The notes below the pieces were generated by a model. It searched no databases. It had not been told where the DNA came from and saw nothing but the letters and a program-made list of their open reading frames with translations. A program made the position numbers and the translations under genes. This document shows positions 41,364-52,320 of a stretch of DNA of 64,000 nucleotides, in pieces; positions within the stretch are counted from its first letter, which is position 1, and every line of letters starts with the position of its first letter. The stretch comes from Blattamonas nauphoetae (Eukaryota; Preaxostyla; Oxymonadida). The stretch is from contig JARBJD010000086.1 of assembly GCA_033064195.1 (NCBI GenBank), positions 186,001 through 250,000 of the forward strand, written 5' to 3'.

Positions 41364-42636
41364 CCGGGTGTTCCATAAGTCTGTGTCAATGGTTTGTTAT
41401 CAGTAACGGGAGAGAATTGGACATTTTAATTGTGAATATGTTGGAGTTTGTGCATCTGTTTCAACAAAAACAAAATGAGTACCCGCGAATGAGTTGTACG
41501 AAGTGACATAAAACGTTCGTAAAAAATGACCGTCGAACGGGTCAACCACCACTGGTCCCAGGATGAACGTACTGAAATGGTGAGACTAATGTCTCGATAT
41601 GACAAGCCTGCCGAAGCAAGAAGCCATTGGAGCGGCTACATCGTCCCGGACGTTCGGACTTTTTCACAAGTCTTCGACAAGTTTACAGAGACAGGAAAAG
41701 TTGATGATCGTCCCCGAAGTGGACGACCAAGGACCAGTTGCAGTGATGAATCACTGAAGAAAATGAAGGATGCAATTGAAACAAACCCGACAGATTCTGA
41801 ACGGAAACATGCAGCGAACCTCCAAATCCCTTTTTGCAGCCTAAATAGAGGTATTAAAAAGTTTGGATATAACTCATACGTCATCCAAAAAACGCAGTTC
41901 CATTATGACCAGGATTATGCGATTCGACATGATTGTTGCCAGCATCTCATTCATCTGTGCAAAATGAAGCCGACCGTTTTGAAGCGCATCTGGTTCTCCG
42001 ATGAAAAGACGTTTCGCACCGATAGAACGGTAATACGCCATAACCATCGCATGTTAGCCCAAGAGAACCCGCACTATCACGTTGAAGTGCCCAATGAACG
42101 AATTGTTTCGAACTGTTGGATCGCAATGTCCTCCGCTGGGTTCATTGGTCCGTACTTCTTCTCACAGACGGTAACAGGACCTGTGTATACAGAGATGCTG
42201 AAATCATACCTCGTTCCACAACTGAAGGAACGATCAAGATTTGAATGGGCATACTTTCAGCAGGATGGGGCTCCACCCCACACAGCTCGTACCACAATAC
42301 AGTACTTAAATGAAACCTTCGGCCACAGATGGATTGGGAAGGGCAGTCACCATCCATGGCCACAGCGGAGTGGTGATCTTTCTCCGCTTGATTTTTGGTT
42401 ATGGAGCTATCTAGAAGAAAAAGTTTATCCGTGAGGAGTTGAATCAAATACCTCCAAGAATGTTTGATCATGCTGTCACGAGTGTGCTGGAAAGAGCGAA
42501 CGAGGTAATCGCAAGATTTGGGCAATCTGCAGAGATATGAGAAAAGAGGTCAACATTCCATTTCATGAATCCGTTTGCGATAAATCAGTTTGTAGAAAAA
42601 GAGAGAACGAAAAACAAAGACTTATGGAACACCCGG
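41364..42636 (+). mobile_element. Mariner-like element with TA target duplication
   Basis: Inverted ends CCGGGTGTTCCATAAGTCT at left and AGACTTATGGAACACCCGG at right, each flanked by TA (41,362-41,363 and 42,637-42,638). Length 1,273 bp, about the size of a complete mariner, with one transposase gene inside. Confidence 0.85.
41526..42434 (+). CDS. Mariner-family transposase, C-terminus shifted
   Basis: 302 codons from ATG. The N-terminal third holds a helix-turn-helix pair and the GRPRTS linker typical of the family. The catalytic aspartates are visible in FSDEKTF, QQDGAPPHTA and SGDLSPLDFW, with about 36 residues between the second and third. The frame stops after EEKVYP. In another frame the next ~38 codons (EELNQIPPRMFDHAVTSVLE and on to GQSAEI) read like the normal mariner C-terminus, so a small indel near 42,430 has shortened the protein by about 40 residues. 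All three Asp codons survive. Its inverted ends and TA flank are intact, so it was active fairly recently. Confidence 0.85.
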   Translation: MTVERVNHHWSQDERTEMVRLMSRYDKPAEARSHWSGYIVPDVRTFSQVFDKFTETGKVDDRPRSGRPRTSCSDESLKKMKDAIETNPTDSERKHAANLQIPFCSLNRGIKKFGYNSYVIQKTQFHYDQDYAIRHDCCQHLIHLCKMKPTVLKRIWFSDEKTFRTDRTVIRHNHRMLAQENPHYHVEVPNERIVSNCWIAMSSAGFIGPYFFSQTVTGPVYTEMLKSYLVPQLKERSRFEWAYFQQDGAPPHTARTTIQYLNETFGHRWIGKGSHHPWPQRSGDLSPLDFWLWSYLEEKVYP

Positions 42637-42639
42637 TAT

Positions 42640-43285
42640 ATCCGTTTTCTTCAAATTCAACAGTGGGGTTTGTTTGTTCGTAACTCCGAACGAATTGCCA
42701 ACTATGGTTTGCTCAGTTCACTTCATTTTCGCTGCTAACTGAAAAAATGAGATCAATGTCGTCCCAATTTCACAGAGTAAAGTTGAGGAACAGGTGTGAC
42801 CTGTCAGAACTTTGGATCCCAGGAGACATATCCACTGGTAGCTGGACTGTCTAATAGATACATGGGTGACTTGGAGAAAAGCCGTGTCAGTAGTCAGTCC
42901 CTTTTTTGACATCTCACTTTGGGTCTGATCAACGGATCATCGTTTAAAAACAACTCTCAGGATTGATAGCTTATAGTATTCTTGTTTTCATGATCTCTTT
43001 AGCCCAAATCTCCTCGTTTTATGTTTATAAACGACTTGATCCTGCAATGTCATGACATGATGAAATTAAGTCGCAACTTCAACTCTATGAATCACAAGTT
43101 TGTTTTCTTCTTGTTTTCACACTTTTTTTGCCAAATCTCCTCTTTTTTTCGTTTGAAGATGTCGAAATCAATGTCACATTTATCATGATTCAATTCATTC
43201 GAGATCGCGACACTATCGATCACCTGTTTGTATTCATCCAGTTTTCACTCTTTGTCTCATCCAGATTGTTTCCGATTATCGCCTC
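42640..43285. other. Intergenic, no gene seen
   Basis: AT-rich, with oligo-T runs and stops in all frames. Nothing recognisable. Confidence 0.45.
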
Positions 43286-44974
43286 TTGAATCAGGATGAA
43301 CCGCCAGTGGACGAGAAACACTCCACACCGTGCCCGTTGCCAACTTGCCGGCAGAAGCACCATCCAGACGCTCTCACTCATTCGAATCGGATTCTGGAGA
43401 TGCTATCCACATTCTCATTTTCGTTCAATTCGCCTGCCGCCATCATCCAAGCCATCCGTCCCCTCCCGCCCTCCAACGCAAAGCACAACACCAAAAGCAT
43501 CACAACTCGACGGTATGATGAAAATAGAGTCGACAGATCTCGCCCAAAGCGGTTCTCGCTCGTTCTATGTCACTTCTAGCGATCTTCACCAGGAACTCAT
43601 GGAACGCTCCAAGTCAGTCAATCATCCTCTCCAATTGTCTTCATTCGCAGCACCCTCCTCTGAGAAGTCCAATTTGAGGAACTCCATCTCGACAACAACG
43701 ACAGATCGTGCTGATGGATTTTCCGCACTCGGTTGTGCCGCACCTCATTCGGCAAATCATCTCTCCTCTCAGCCGACCTTCACAAGGAAGATCTAGCGAA
43801 AGTACTGAAATACCGTCGTCTCTCTCCACAATGTGCTTCTCTCCAGAAACGACAAAATGGGACGAACAGACTGTCACCAAAAGTTCACTCAAGTTGTACA
43901 TATCTCTCCCACGCACTTCCTCTACCCAGGCCAACACCAACCCAAAACAGAACCCCCTCGTCCATCCGTCCACATCGCATTCGAAACGACGAAACACTTC
44001 CGTCTTGCTGACTAACCAGGCGCAGCCTCAGAGTGTCATGAAAGATCACATTTCAACAACACACTTCACTCAAAAGTTTGACGCCCTGCGCGCACAGACA
44101 CTTCCAGGTTCACACACTCACCCATCAAAGAATCCGTTCTCGCTGACTGTTGGCGACGGACAGCTCACACATGGCAGATTGACAGAGGGCGATCAAGATG
44201 GGCTAGAGGAGACCACCTCGTCGACCATCACGCTCTCCACAACGTCAATTTGGAAAGCGAAGGACATTGGTTCGTTCGCAGGCACTACTCGGCAACCACC
44301 TCTCCCGCCAACATGTAACAACGATCGAGCGCCATCCCGAAATCAAAATGTGGGTGATACAGACACAGTCTTTCCTGCTCTGGACATCTGACGTGTGTTC
44401 ATGTCAAGCTAATCACTTCCATCTTCACAGTCGTGTCGGCTGTCCGATTCTTCACAACTCTTTCCATCCTCGTCCACACATGCACCAACAGGAGAGAATC
44501 AAACAATTGACATTTCACCTCACGCCATCACACATTCTTTGCAGCTGGCTGACCAATTCGCCGCACTTGCGTTGGTCTCCTTCTTCAAAGACCCTTGTGT
44601 TCGGTTCACCATTCAGCGCGTGCACTCCACGTCGTCATTGTCTCTCGTTACCACACCCACCATCCTCGCAGCTGACTCGAAACTAATCTCTTTCTTTCGC
44701 ATCCCGCGACGAACCCAAACTCTAATCCCTCTCTGTCTCTCTCCTCATCCACCCAAACCCACACACACCTCATCGAACGGGCAGCGCTCCAACTGGTGCT
44801 CTTTCTGTTCTCAACTCAACACCGCAAGTCTTGTTCCGTCGGCAGAGCCAGAGAGATTTTCGTTTCCCAACACCCTCCCACAACACTACGCCCTCCCCCA
44901 CACAAGTTGTCATGACCCCATCGCCTTCCAGTCGGGTACGGCGAGTAGTCGACAGGGCGGAGATGTGTTCGAGG
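43286..44974 (+). pseudogene. Possible multi-exon host gene broken by the hAT element
   Basis: Overlapping plus-strand frames (43,296-43,796, 43,708-44,391, 44,539-44,974) have protein-like runs, for example SPETTKWDEQTVTKSSLKLY and LADQFAALALVSFFKDP, separated by Ser/Thr/Pro-rich text. A plausible 3' splice site (TTTGCAG) precedes LADQF at about 44,543. I could not define a complete exon chain and do not recognise the protein. The last stretch runs straight into the hAT target site at 44,967, and nothing like its continuation is evident after 47,333. It may be a gene or unrelated biased DNA. Confidence 0.35.
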
Positions 44975-47325
44975 CAGGGTTGGACGAACCGACAGTGGTC
45001 ACCACAATTCATCTTTTTCTGATCAAAAACACAAACCGAAAAAAGAAGTATTTTCCGATGAAACTTGATTCAAACGAGTATCATGAAATACTGCCACAAC
45101 ATCCCTTCAGACGCGAGTATTCTCCCGACCGTGATCGAACTCTCTGCCCATCACCATTTTCCCGAAGATATCCTCGATCGAAGAGGGCACTTTGGGAGGG
45201 ATTTATTGCAATGTACCACACAAACTTTCCCTTTCACAATGGGCAAGTGTTTGAGGTCACAGACGAAGGGATTAAGTGCATCCATTGCATTCAGCAACAT
45301 GGCTTTCGTAACACTCGGAGCTTGAAATACATGACAGAGTATGCACGACCGTCTTGTTGGAGTAACTTTTTGAAACATTGTATGCCAGTTCAACATTGGG
45401 GGAAAATGACTGACAAGCAGAAGTCGTTTTCGGAAGATTCTGAAAAGAAAGTTGTGATGACTGCACAGGAGAAAGATACGCTCATAGAAAATAGGTTTCT
45501 AGCTGCCGCTTACGATACAGCCACTGGCCTTGGTCAAGCTCATTTTTCGAATTTATGCCAACTTCTCTATTTTAGAGCCAATCTTCCATCCTCTTCGACG
45601 ACTGTGTTCACTTCTGCGGCTATTTTCCGTCAAATCACACAACAACTTTAGGAAAAGCTCACTACAGAGCTTAGACAATACTTACATTCAGGAAAACCGT
45701 TTTCGTTGATGCTCGATTCAACAACAGATATCACAGGAAAGAAACAGGTTGGAGTGCTGATCAGAATCCTTGGAGAAGAGATGAAGCCGAAATCAAAATA
45801 CCTCATTGTGGAAGAATTAACTGGACCATCCACTTCGCTTGCCTATCTTCGTCTTCTCGAAGAAATAGCCGAAAAGACAACTGTACCCATGAATCGTTTA
45901 ATATCAGTCGCCACCGATGGTGAGGCGACAATGTCTGGCTCGCAAAATGGTTTATGGATTCTCCTATCTGAAACTTTTGAAGTTCAAGTCGCGCAGAATT
46001 GTTCAGCGCACCGAACACAACTTGTGCTGCATCACACACTGAAAACTCCATATTGTTCAGGGTTTTCCATGGTGTTTACTCAATGGCACAACTTCGCAGT
46101 TTATCTCTCGCGCTCCTCCTCACGTAAAGCCGAGTTTCTGAATGTCCAACACGATCTTGGAGAGAAAGTTTCTTCAATTCCAACAGGCGCCAGAACTCGT
46201 TGGTTTTCACAGTTTCAAACAGCAAAGGCAATTCTTTCCCATTTTCCAGGGGTGTACTGGTATATCCTCTCAACTGAGGATGAAGCTGTCGTTCAGTATC
46301 AAAATCTCCTCACCAATACTCAGTACATTCGTTTGTACTGCCTCACGATGTTATGCAAGCCTTTATTCTACTTTACAAAATTCTTACAGGAAAAAGACCT
46401 TACTTTTATCTCTTATGCCCGATACTATGCAGCAACAAAGAAGAAATTGAAGTGCCAAAGCCAATTGGAAAATGTTTTTTTCTCAGCAAAGGAGAGTATG
46501 AGATCGCTCGGACTTCTCCCGGATCTCTCCCCCCTTCTTGAGTCACTTCTTAAAACGGAAGTCAAGCTCCTTTCCCAGCGTCTTTTGACCGAATTTCGAA
46601 CATTGTTCGAAAACGATCCAGATGAACGAGTAATTCGTCATCTTTCGCCTTTCAAGGTCATTCGTCCAGGTCGAACCATCAAAACAACTGCTGCATTCTT
46701 CCACATTTCCTCTCTACTTCTTCCTACAAAAGATCATATGGCCCTTCAAAGACCAGAGACAATCTCGAATCTTGAAGCACATTTTCGGTCAGTGATCACT
46801 CAATTTAGCCCAACAGATTCATTTTCCATCCCGCCGTGCCGTTTTGTTCAATCGGAGTGCCTTGATCTACGAGTCCAGACAATTCTCCAAAATCTTCTCG
46901 TTCAAGCGTTTGTCACGTGTGATATGGAGCGATTGTTCAGTCAACTCAAACTAATCAAGTCCGACATCAGAACACGATTGTCACAAGCTCAACTAAACAT
47001 GCGAATCCATCGAAAAGTCGAGGGCTCACCGATCCTCGACAATTCCCAACTGTCTGAGGAGGTGAGCCAATTTAAGGCAAGAACACATCATTTTCGGATG
47101 ATGTGTAACGCTACCCCTGCGTCTCCGAACAAGAAGGAGGCATATTTTCTTGAATCTGAATCGTCGATTGCAAACAAACCACTCGGAAATGCGTGAAACA
47201 CGGGGAGGCAGATATGAGACAATCTTTCTTTTCCACGACACTTATTACTGTATGGAGATTCATTGTTTCAAAAATTGAACGAAGAAGACGAATTGTGGTG
47301 ACCACTGTCGGTTCGTCCAACCCTG
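44975..47325 (+). mobile_element. Nearly intact autonomous hAT element
   Basis: Perfect 36-bp inverted ends start CAGGGTTGGACGAACCGACA (44,975-45,010 and 47,290-47,325). They are flanked by the identical 8-bp repeat GTTCGAGG (44,967-44,974 and 47,326-47,333). The 2,351-bp body carries one long transposase frame. Perfect ends and flanks imply a recent insertion. Confidence 0.93.
45058..47196 (+). CDS. hAT-family transposase with one in-frame TAG
   Basis: Reads in one frame from ATG 45,058 to TGA 47,196, broken only by a TAG at 45,649-45,651. Near the N-terminus, IKCIHCIQQHGF with a later FLKHC gives a BED-like zinc finger. The RNase H-like core begins FSLMLDSTTDITGKKQVGV, where the Asp is the first catalytic residue; SVATDGEATMSG holds the second. 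The C-terminal dimerisation region keeps the family signature CDMERLFSQLKLIKSDIRTR. The style is closest to the ZNF862/KIAA1586-like hAT branch. Since TAG ends other genes in this window, the codon is most simply a recent nonsense mutation, though readthrough cannot be excluded. Confidence 0.88.
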
Positions 47326-47333
47326 GTTCGAGG

Positions 47334-48245
47334 TCGAAACCACTTTCAAGCGTCTGCATTGTCATACTTTCCTCTTGGGCATCATTGTTTTATTCGTCAA
47401 TCGTTTCACACTTCACATATCCAGTTTCATCTGATTTGTTTCTAAACACATAGATCACTCCCAGGGCGTCATTTTGTGAAGGGCTGTTTGTGCCATCCAT
47501 GATGGATGTGAACTTTTGTGATGGTGTAATCGCACCTCAACATCACATGATTTTCGGTATGTCACCTGCTTTCGCATTAGTGGCTTCTTTTACTGTTTCT
47601 TCTCTTCCAAGGATAAGTTCGATCATTTGTTCATCAATTTCACGATATAGCTTGTCAAAATCTCACCTCTTCACATTAGCACCTTTCTCACAGAGTTTTC
47701 GCATTTCTTTCCTTCCAGCATCAATCCTTCTTCAATGAAATGTCATTCTCATTCTCTCCTTTTCAATCCATCTTTCTCGCTTGGATCACATTTATAGCAA
47801 TTATAGTCGTTCCTCCATCCTTTAAAATGTCATCATAGGTTTGCTTTCCTTATTTTCATCATTTATTTCACTTCCTTCTCGTTTAAATGCAAGTCTTCAT
47901 AAATTGACTTTCAGTTCTTGTATTTATGGCGGATAACGGCTTGGACAACTGTGCCAATTTCACCTCTTTATTCGTTGTTTTCATATCTTCGTTCAAATCT
48001 CGCTTTCATTTGAGGATCACTCCACTTTTGATATGACGTCTTCCTCATCTCACCATTGTCTATCATTTCAAGATATTTGCTTTCTCAATTTGGATTTCAT
48101 AAAGACACGTGAACAAGAAGTCGAAAGAGAAAGAAGAGAAGGAAAGAAGGACTCCTTCGTGGAAAAGACAAAGAAAAGTGACAAGAAGCAATAATGTGAG
48201 AACAAAAAGCGATCAAAAAAGCTACACATAACTGACAAGTTTAAG
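47334..48245 (-). pseudogene. Remnant of an unidentified minus-strand gene in otherwise empty DNA
   Basis: Between about 47,380 and 47,760 the minus strand holds protein-like stretches such as DKLYREIDEQMIELILGREE and SPSQNDALGVIYVF in one frame, with several stops. I do not recognise it. The rest (47,760-48,245) has no clear content. Confidence 0.25.
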
Positions 48246-48436
48246 TCACTGACTGTCCCCAAAAAACACTGACATGAGCCTTTTTCTCGACAACTATGGT
48301 GAATTCTAACTGGCTTGTTGTGACCACACATTCTTCACATTTCACTCTCCGATATTTTTCAACTCATACTTTCGAAAACACACTATACATTGAGAAAAAC
48401 GCTCATGTCAGTGAAATTTGACTGACAGTCAGTGGC
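48246..48436. mobile_element. Small MITE with ~45-bp inverted ends
   Basis: The left end (CACTGACTGTC, then CACTGACATGAGC, then TTTTTCTC) is repeated inverted at 48,392-48,436 with a few differences. Length is about 190 bp. No clear target duplication. A partial third copy (CTCATGTCAGTGACTGTCAG) lies at about 48,617. Confidence 0.5.
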
Positions 48437-49908
48437 AGATCCACCCACACAATTGGGTCAATACAACAAAAGAGCCAAATTTCAGTATTTCTGCATAAAA
48501 ACAGGTATTACGACTGTTGTGACCGACAATAGGTCACTTTTTCGTTCATAGATGGAAGATCTCGATCATCGGCAAAACTTCAATTTCTCCGAGATCCGAC
48601 CCATAATTTTTTTCCTCATGTCAGTGACTGTCAGTCAGTTTTCATGATTTTAGGAATTTCTGGTCAGGTCAGCCATGTATAGTCGAATAGTAGTCAGTCA
48701 TGGACAAAAGTTCCTGGCACCCCCAGTCCAGGAACTTTCGCCAGTCACTATTTGTTTTGGTTTTGCTATTCACTTCATCATCTAAAAAGAAAGTTGTTGA
48801 GAGAAAACGAAAGTGAACATACGTTTTGGGAATGAGAGAGAAAAAAATGAAGTGGTCGAAAAAAGCAAGAAAATTAAGAACCGAACCAAAAATGTGGAAG
48901 GGATGTGGTTGCATCTCCGGCGCTTCATGCCTGATTCACAGTCCTCCATATACAATAAATTTCATTTCTCACTTTCCTCCGAATAGTATTTTTGTTCTCG
49001 GAAGAACAATACAATGCATGCAATAACGATGAAGTCCCACTCGATGCCCAGAACGTGTTCCACTGAATAAATCTCATTTTATTGTTTTAATTTTACATCC
49101 ATATCATTTTATATTTCAGTTGAAGAAGCAATAGAACACATCTGTTTTCATCAAAAATGAGATCCCATAAAATGTGACAATTCCAACAGGCGAGTAATCA
49201 GCTCTGTTTCAGACGGAATCAGGTTGGATTCTTGCATCTCTCTCACATTCTCTTTCAGGTCATTCGTAGTATCTGCACCAGACATCTGTCCAGAGTCAAT
49301 GCTTCTCAATCGGATTCGCGATCTCGAAGCTCTGCGTTGCGTGGAACAATATGGATCACAACACGATGTGGTCTGACAAATAACGGACTCTTCAATTTAC
49401 GTCAACTGATCAATTGGATGTCTTTGATTCAGGGCTTCCTGACATCTCAGTTTGGACGTTCTGTCCGAAGTAGAAATGTCTGGTCAAATCCCTTATCAAT
49501 GGAACAATCCGGTCAATCAGATGGTTTATTGTTCACCAAATAGCTTTGATGATGTTCTACATGTCACAATGATGATATGTCATCATTGGATCTTGTCGAT
49601 CAGCTCGCTGAGAACATACCATTCAAATTGCTACGAATCGTCGCTGACCTGATTCACACCATCGATAAGTTCCGTGATTGGTCCATTTTCCCAACATTTT
49701 CAAGGAGAATTCCTTCGGCACCATTTCAGTTTTTGATTTGCCCGGCTGTCACTTCTCATCGAACAAACGCTCTTCATTTCGCATTTTCCAGTGAATATTC
49801 CAAAGATGATTGATTGACAAACATGATTATTGTCAAAGCTGGTTCTTTAGTTTGATTGATCGTTGGGCATCAAAATTGTCACATATCACTGTAATTTTTG
49901 GAAAATGG
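48437..49908. other. Non-coding or decayed DNA
   Basis: No convincing gene. The 49,230-49,810 part has short open stretches (for example LRQLINWMSLIQGFLTSQFG) that may be remains of a helical host protein, but neither frame nor ends can be fixed. Confidence 0.35.
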
Positions 49909-49909
49909 T

Positions 49910-49987
49910 CGGACGCGTGCTTGGCACAACCGGTGGTTGCCCTGCTTGCTAACTATTGGACGCGGGTTCAATCCCCACTGCGTCCGA
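49910..49987 (+). tRNA. tRNA-like gene or pseudogene (anticodon loop suggests GCT)
   Basis: The ends CGGACGC and GCGTCCG pair fully as an acceptor stem. GGTTCAATCCC fits the B box, and its stem pairs at four of five positions. TGGCACAACCGG resembles the A box. The run TTGCTAA could be a Ser GCT anticodon loop, but its stem pairs badly and there is no long variable arm. Spacing between acceptor and D arm is ~3 bases too long. A T7 run (49,990-49,996) would serve as Pol III terminator. Probably a tRNA pseudogene or a tRNA-derived repeat. Confidence 0.4.
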
Positions 49988-49996
49988 TCTTTTTTT

Positions 49997-50899
49997 GATC
50001 AACATAGGATTTTTTGGCCCGTCAAGTGTGGGATTGCCATGACCTCATTTCGTAAGTGAAATGACTATAATTCAGGTTAACAGGATAATCGCTGTTCTGG
50101 ACTGACCGATCCCAACTCAGAAGCCTGGAGATTGTGGATCGGACTGGCTAACTGCATTCTCATCAACCTTTTCATACTTCTGAACGGATTCTGGCGAGCT
50201 CTCTTCGTATAAGTCTTGTTTCCTCCTTCGCGAGTGGATTCAGATGTGAAACAGAGATTGTCGGGGTCCAAAGAACAGATATTTGTCGTTGTTTTGTGTT
50301 CATGTCATTGACATGACTTGTTGCTGAATAGTCGTTGAACAGATGTGATCAACTCAAATTAAACAAAGTTGACAGATTCATGTCGAAGAACCAGGAAATC
50401 GTCGAAGAGAAAAAAACAGAATATTTGAATTTAACTCCGAAGCAATCCCGAGAAAACCTCAAAATACCCCCTTTTGTCCGAAGAAAAAAAACGTTTTGGC
50501 AATATCTCAACAACCAGTGAATCGATTTGGATGAAATTTTTCACAGAAACGTTGTTTTGGTGAAACGAACATTTCACACAAAAAAGGGGAAAAAAACCTG
50601 GGTATTTTGAAAAATGAAAACAAAACATATTTTTCTCGACAAAAACTTCTTAAAACAAAAATCGGTTTCTTTTTTGTATATCTTTTGTCGAGATCTATCC
50701 GACAATAATGCATTTTATTTGGTTCAAAACGGGTGGCTGGGTGTGGAGAAACGAGGTCAAAAATGTCGAAAAAAAATGTGTATTCGTCACGTATCACAGT
50801 CACTCCGGTAAATGGGAATCCGGAATCACAGAAATTGCTAAGGGGAGATCACACTTCACGAATGTTTATCCTTCGTAACAATATTTTCAAAACAAAACA
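49997..50899. other. AT-rich DNA without a clear gene
   Basis: Contains a 61-codon plus-strand frame (50,335-50,520), rich in Lys and Glu, that I cannot support as a gene. Otherwise A-rich and T-rich runs, perhaps the outer part of the transposon fossil that follows. Confidence 0.35.
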
Positions 50900-51382
50900 A
50901 TGACATGGACCAAAGAAAGATGGATTAAACAACTTTCTACTGTGGTGGCTCAAGCTAGAGCCGAAGAAACAGCAGACGGGTTGCAACTCCAAATCGGTCA
51001 ATCAGAACCTCGTGAGAGAATTGTCTGGCTCAACACACAGCTTGGTGATGACCTATACCAGCCTTTGACACAGCGTTTCGTGGGATCAATAGTCGGGTGT
51101 TCGCAGATAGCTGTTCAAAATGCACGATCCTTTCGACCCCGTCCTAAAAACAAGAAAAAAAGAATGCATATTTTTCAATTGAAGAAGAAGAAGAACTGGT
51201 TTCATCAATTGTCGAAGCTAGCGTCACCGACGAGCCCGATACACCAAGCCGTGTCCGAGACTGGGCATCACAAAAAATTGGTCGATCTGTACATCAGGGC
51301 TGGCATGAAGGCTTCATCAAACGGCATGCTGATCGTCAAAAACAAATTGACATTGAACCGAAAGACTAAAAAAGGACCATGA
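50900..51382 (+). pseudogene. N-terminal DNA-binding part of a pogo/Tigger-type transposase
   Basis: The frame starts with ATG. In the neighbouring frame at 51,180-51,350 the text RVRDWASQKIGRSVHQGWHE, then GFIKRH, has the shape of the CENP-B/Tc5 helix-turn-helix (Trp, Phe and KRH spacing). The coding frame changes near 51,180 in a GAA repeat. The matching catalytic half lies at 55,476-56,171 on the same strand. Confidence 0.45.
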
Positions 51383-51900
51383 TCAGACCAGAAGGGACCA
51401 TTTCGATGCCGTACATCGTGGTGAAGGGGGACAAACGACTTGAAATAAATGGTAGTCATTCGCATTCGTATGGTCTGTTGTATCCATGGCTAGAAATTGT
51501 GCGATCGATTGTTCGCTGTTTCAGAGCAAAGGTTGTATAGTTTCTGGTACGAATTCTGACAGACTCTCCTCTATTTTCCAGGATCTGCTGAACTATCATG
51601 GGTTTTATTTACGTCTCCACAAACGGTCGAAGGATTTCCTTTTTCTCTTCTATCATCTTGCGGCTCGAGTTCCATGCGTTTTCTATGTAGGAGAGATTGT
51701 GATTGTGAGTTTCATTTAAGATTGTAATAGAATGATCGGCGTCTGTTCCTTCGACCCTAATCTTGAATAGGCAATTCAGATAATCCTCTCCCAATGTGTG
51801 ACCAATGGTTTTGGATTTTTTCTTGCACAACCTTATAAAAGAGCGCACAGCCAAGTGAACATACTAAGATGTGAATGTGCTGGACAATGGAGAATAATAG
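51380..51900 (-). pseudogene. Possible MULE (FAR1-like zinc finger) fragment
   Basis: On the minus strand LFKIRVEGTDADHSITILNE is followed by THNHNLS. The HNH at the end of a short beta-hairpin is the pattern of the FAR1/WRKY-GCM1 zinc finger of Mutator-like transposases. It is short and broken; identification is tentative. Confidence 0.25.
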
Positions 51901-52320
51901 ACTGAGATGAAAATCAGAATGATGTGTTCTGTCTGAGAAAGGGAATATTCCAACGATGAGTTAAAACTATTAAGAGACAGAGGATTCGTCTGTTTAAATC
52001 TTTATGAGATATTGATGGAATGCTTGATGAGATATTGTCGTTCCCTGCAAAAGGGGCTCATCTACCACAAGACGAGGGCGCTTCTCGGCAGGCGGATAGT
52101 TGAGATCGGTACCAGTCTCCTGAAAGTGAAAAAAAGTAAAAAAATAAACAGACACCCAGGACATTCCCATCGTATGTCGGTTGGAGGTATTGTCAAGAGA
52201 ATGTTGGAGGTGGATGGAATCGCAATGTTTATGTCATCCGACAAAATTCCACATCACAATCATTCTCGCAATGATGCTCGTAATAGTAGACATCGTATGA
52301 TGAAAGCGTGTGGTCAAATA

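Noticed and set aside
45649-45651. TAG read as a sense codon
   Set aside because: Clear host genes here end in TAG, TGA and TAA at family-typical places, so one TAG in a transposon is not evidence of a changed code.
48246-48640. CRISPR-like array of short repeats
   Set aside because: The repeats are inverted, few and unevenly spaced, and the DNA is eukaryotic; a MITE explains them.
50335-50520. 61-codon Lys/Glu-rich frame as a gene
   Set aside because: No homology pattern, no context, and surrounded by stop-rich AT-rich DNA.
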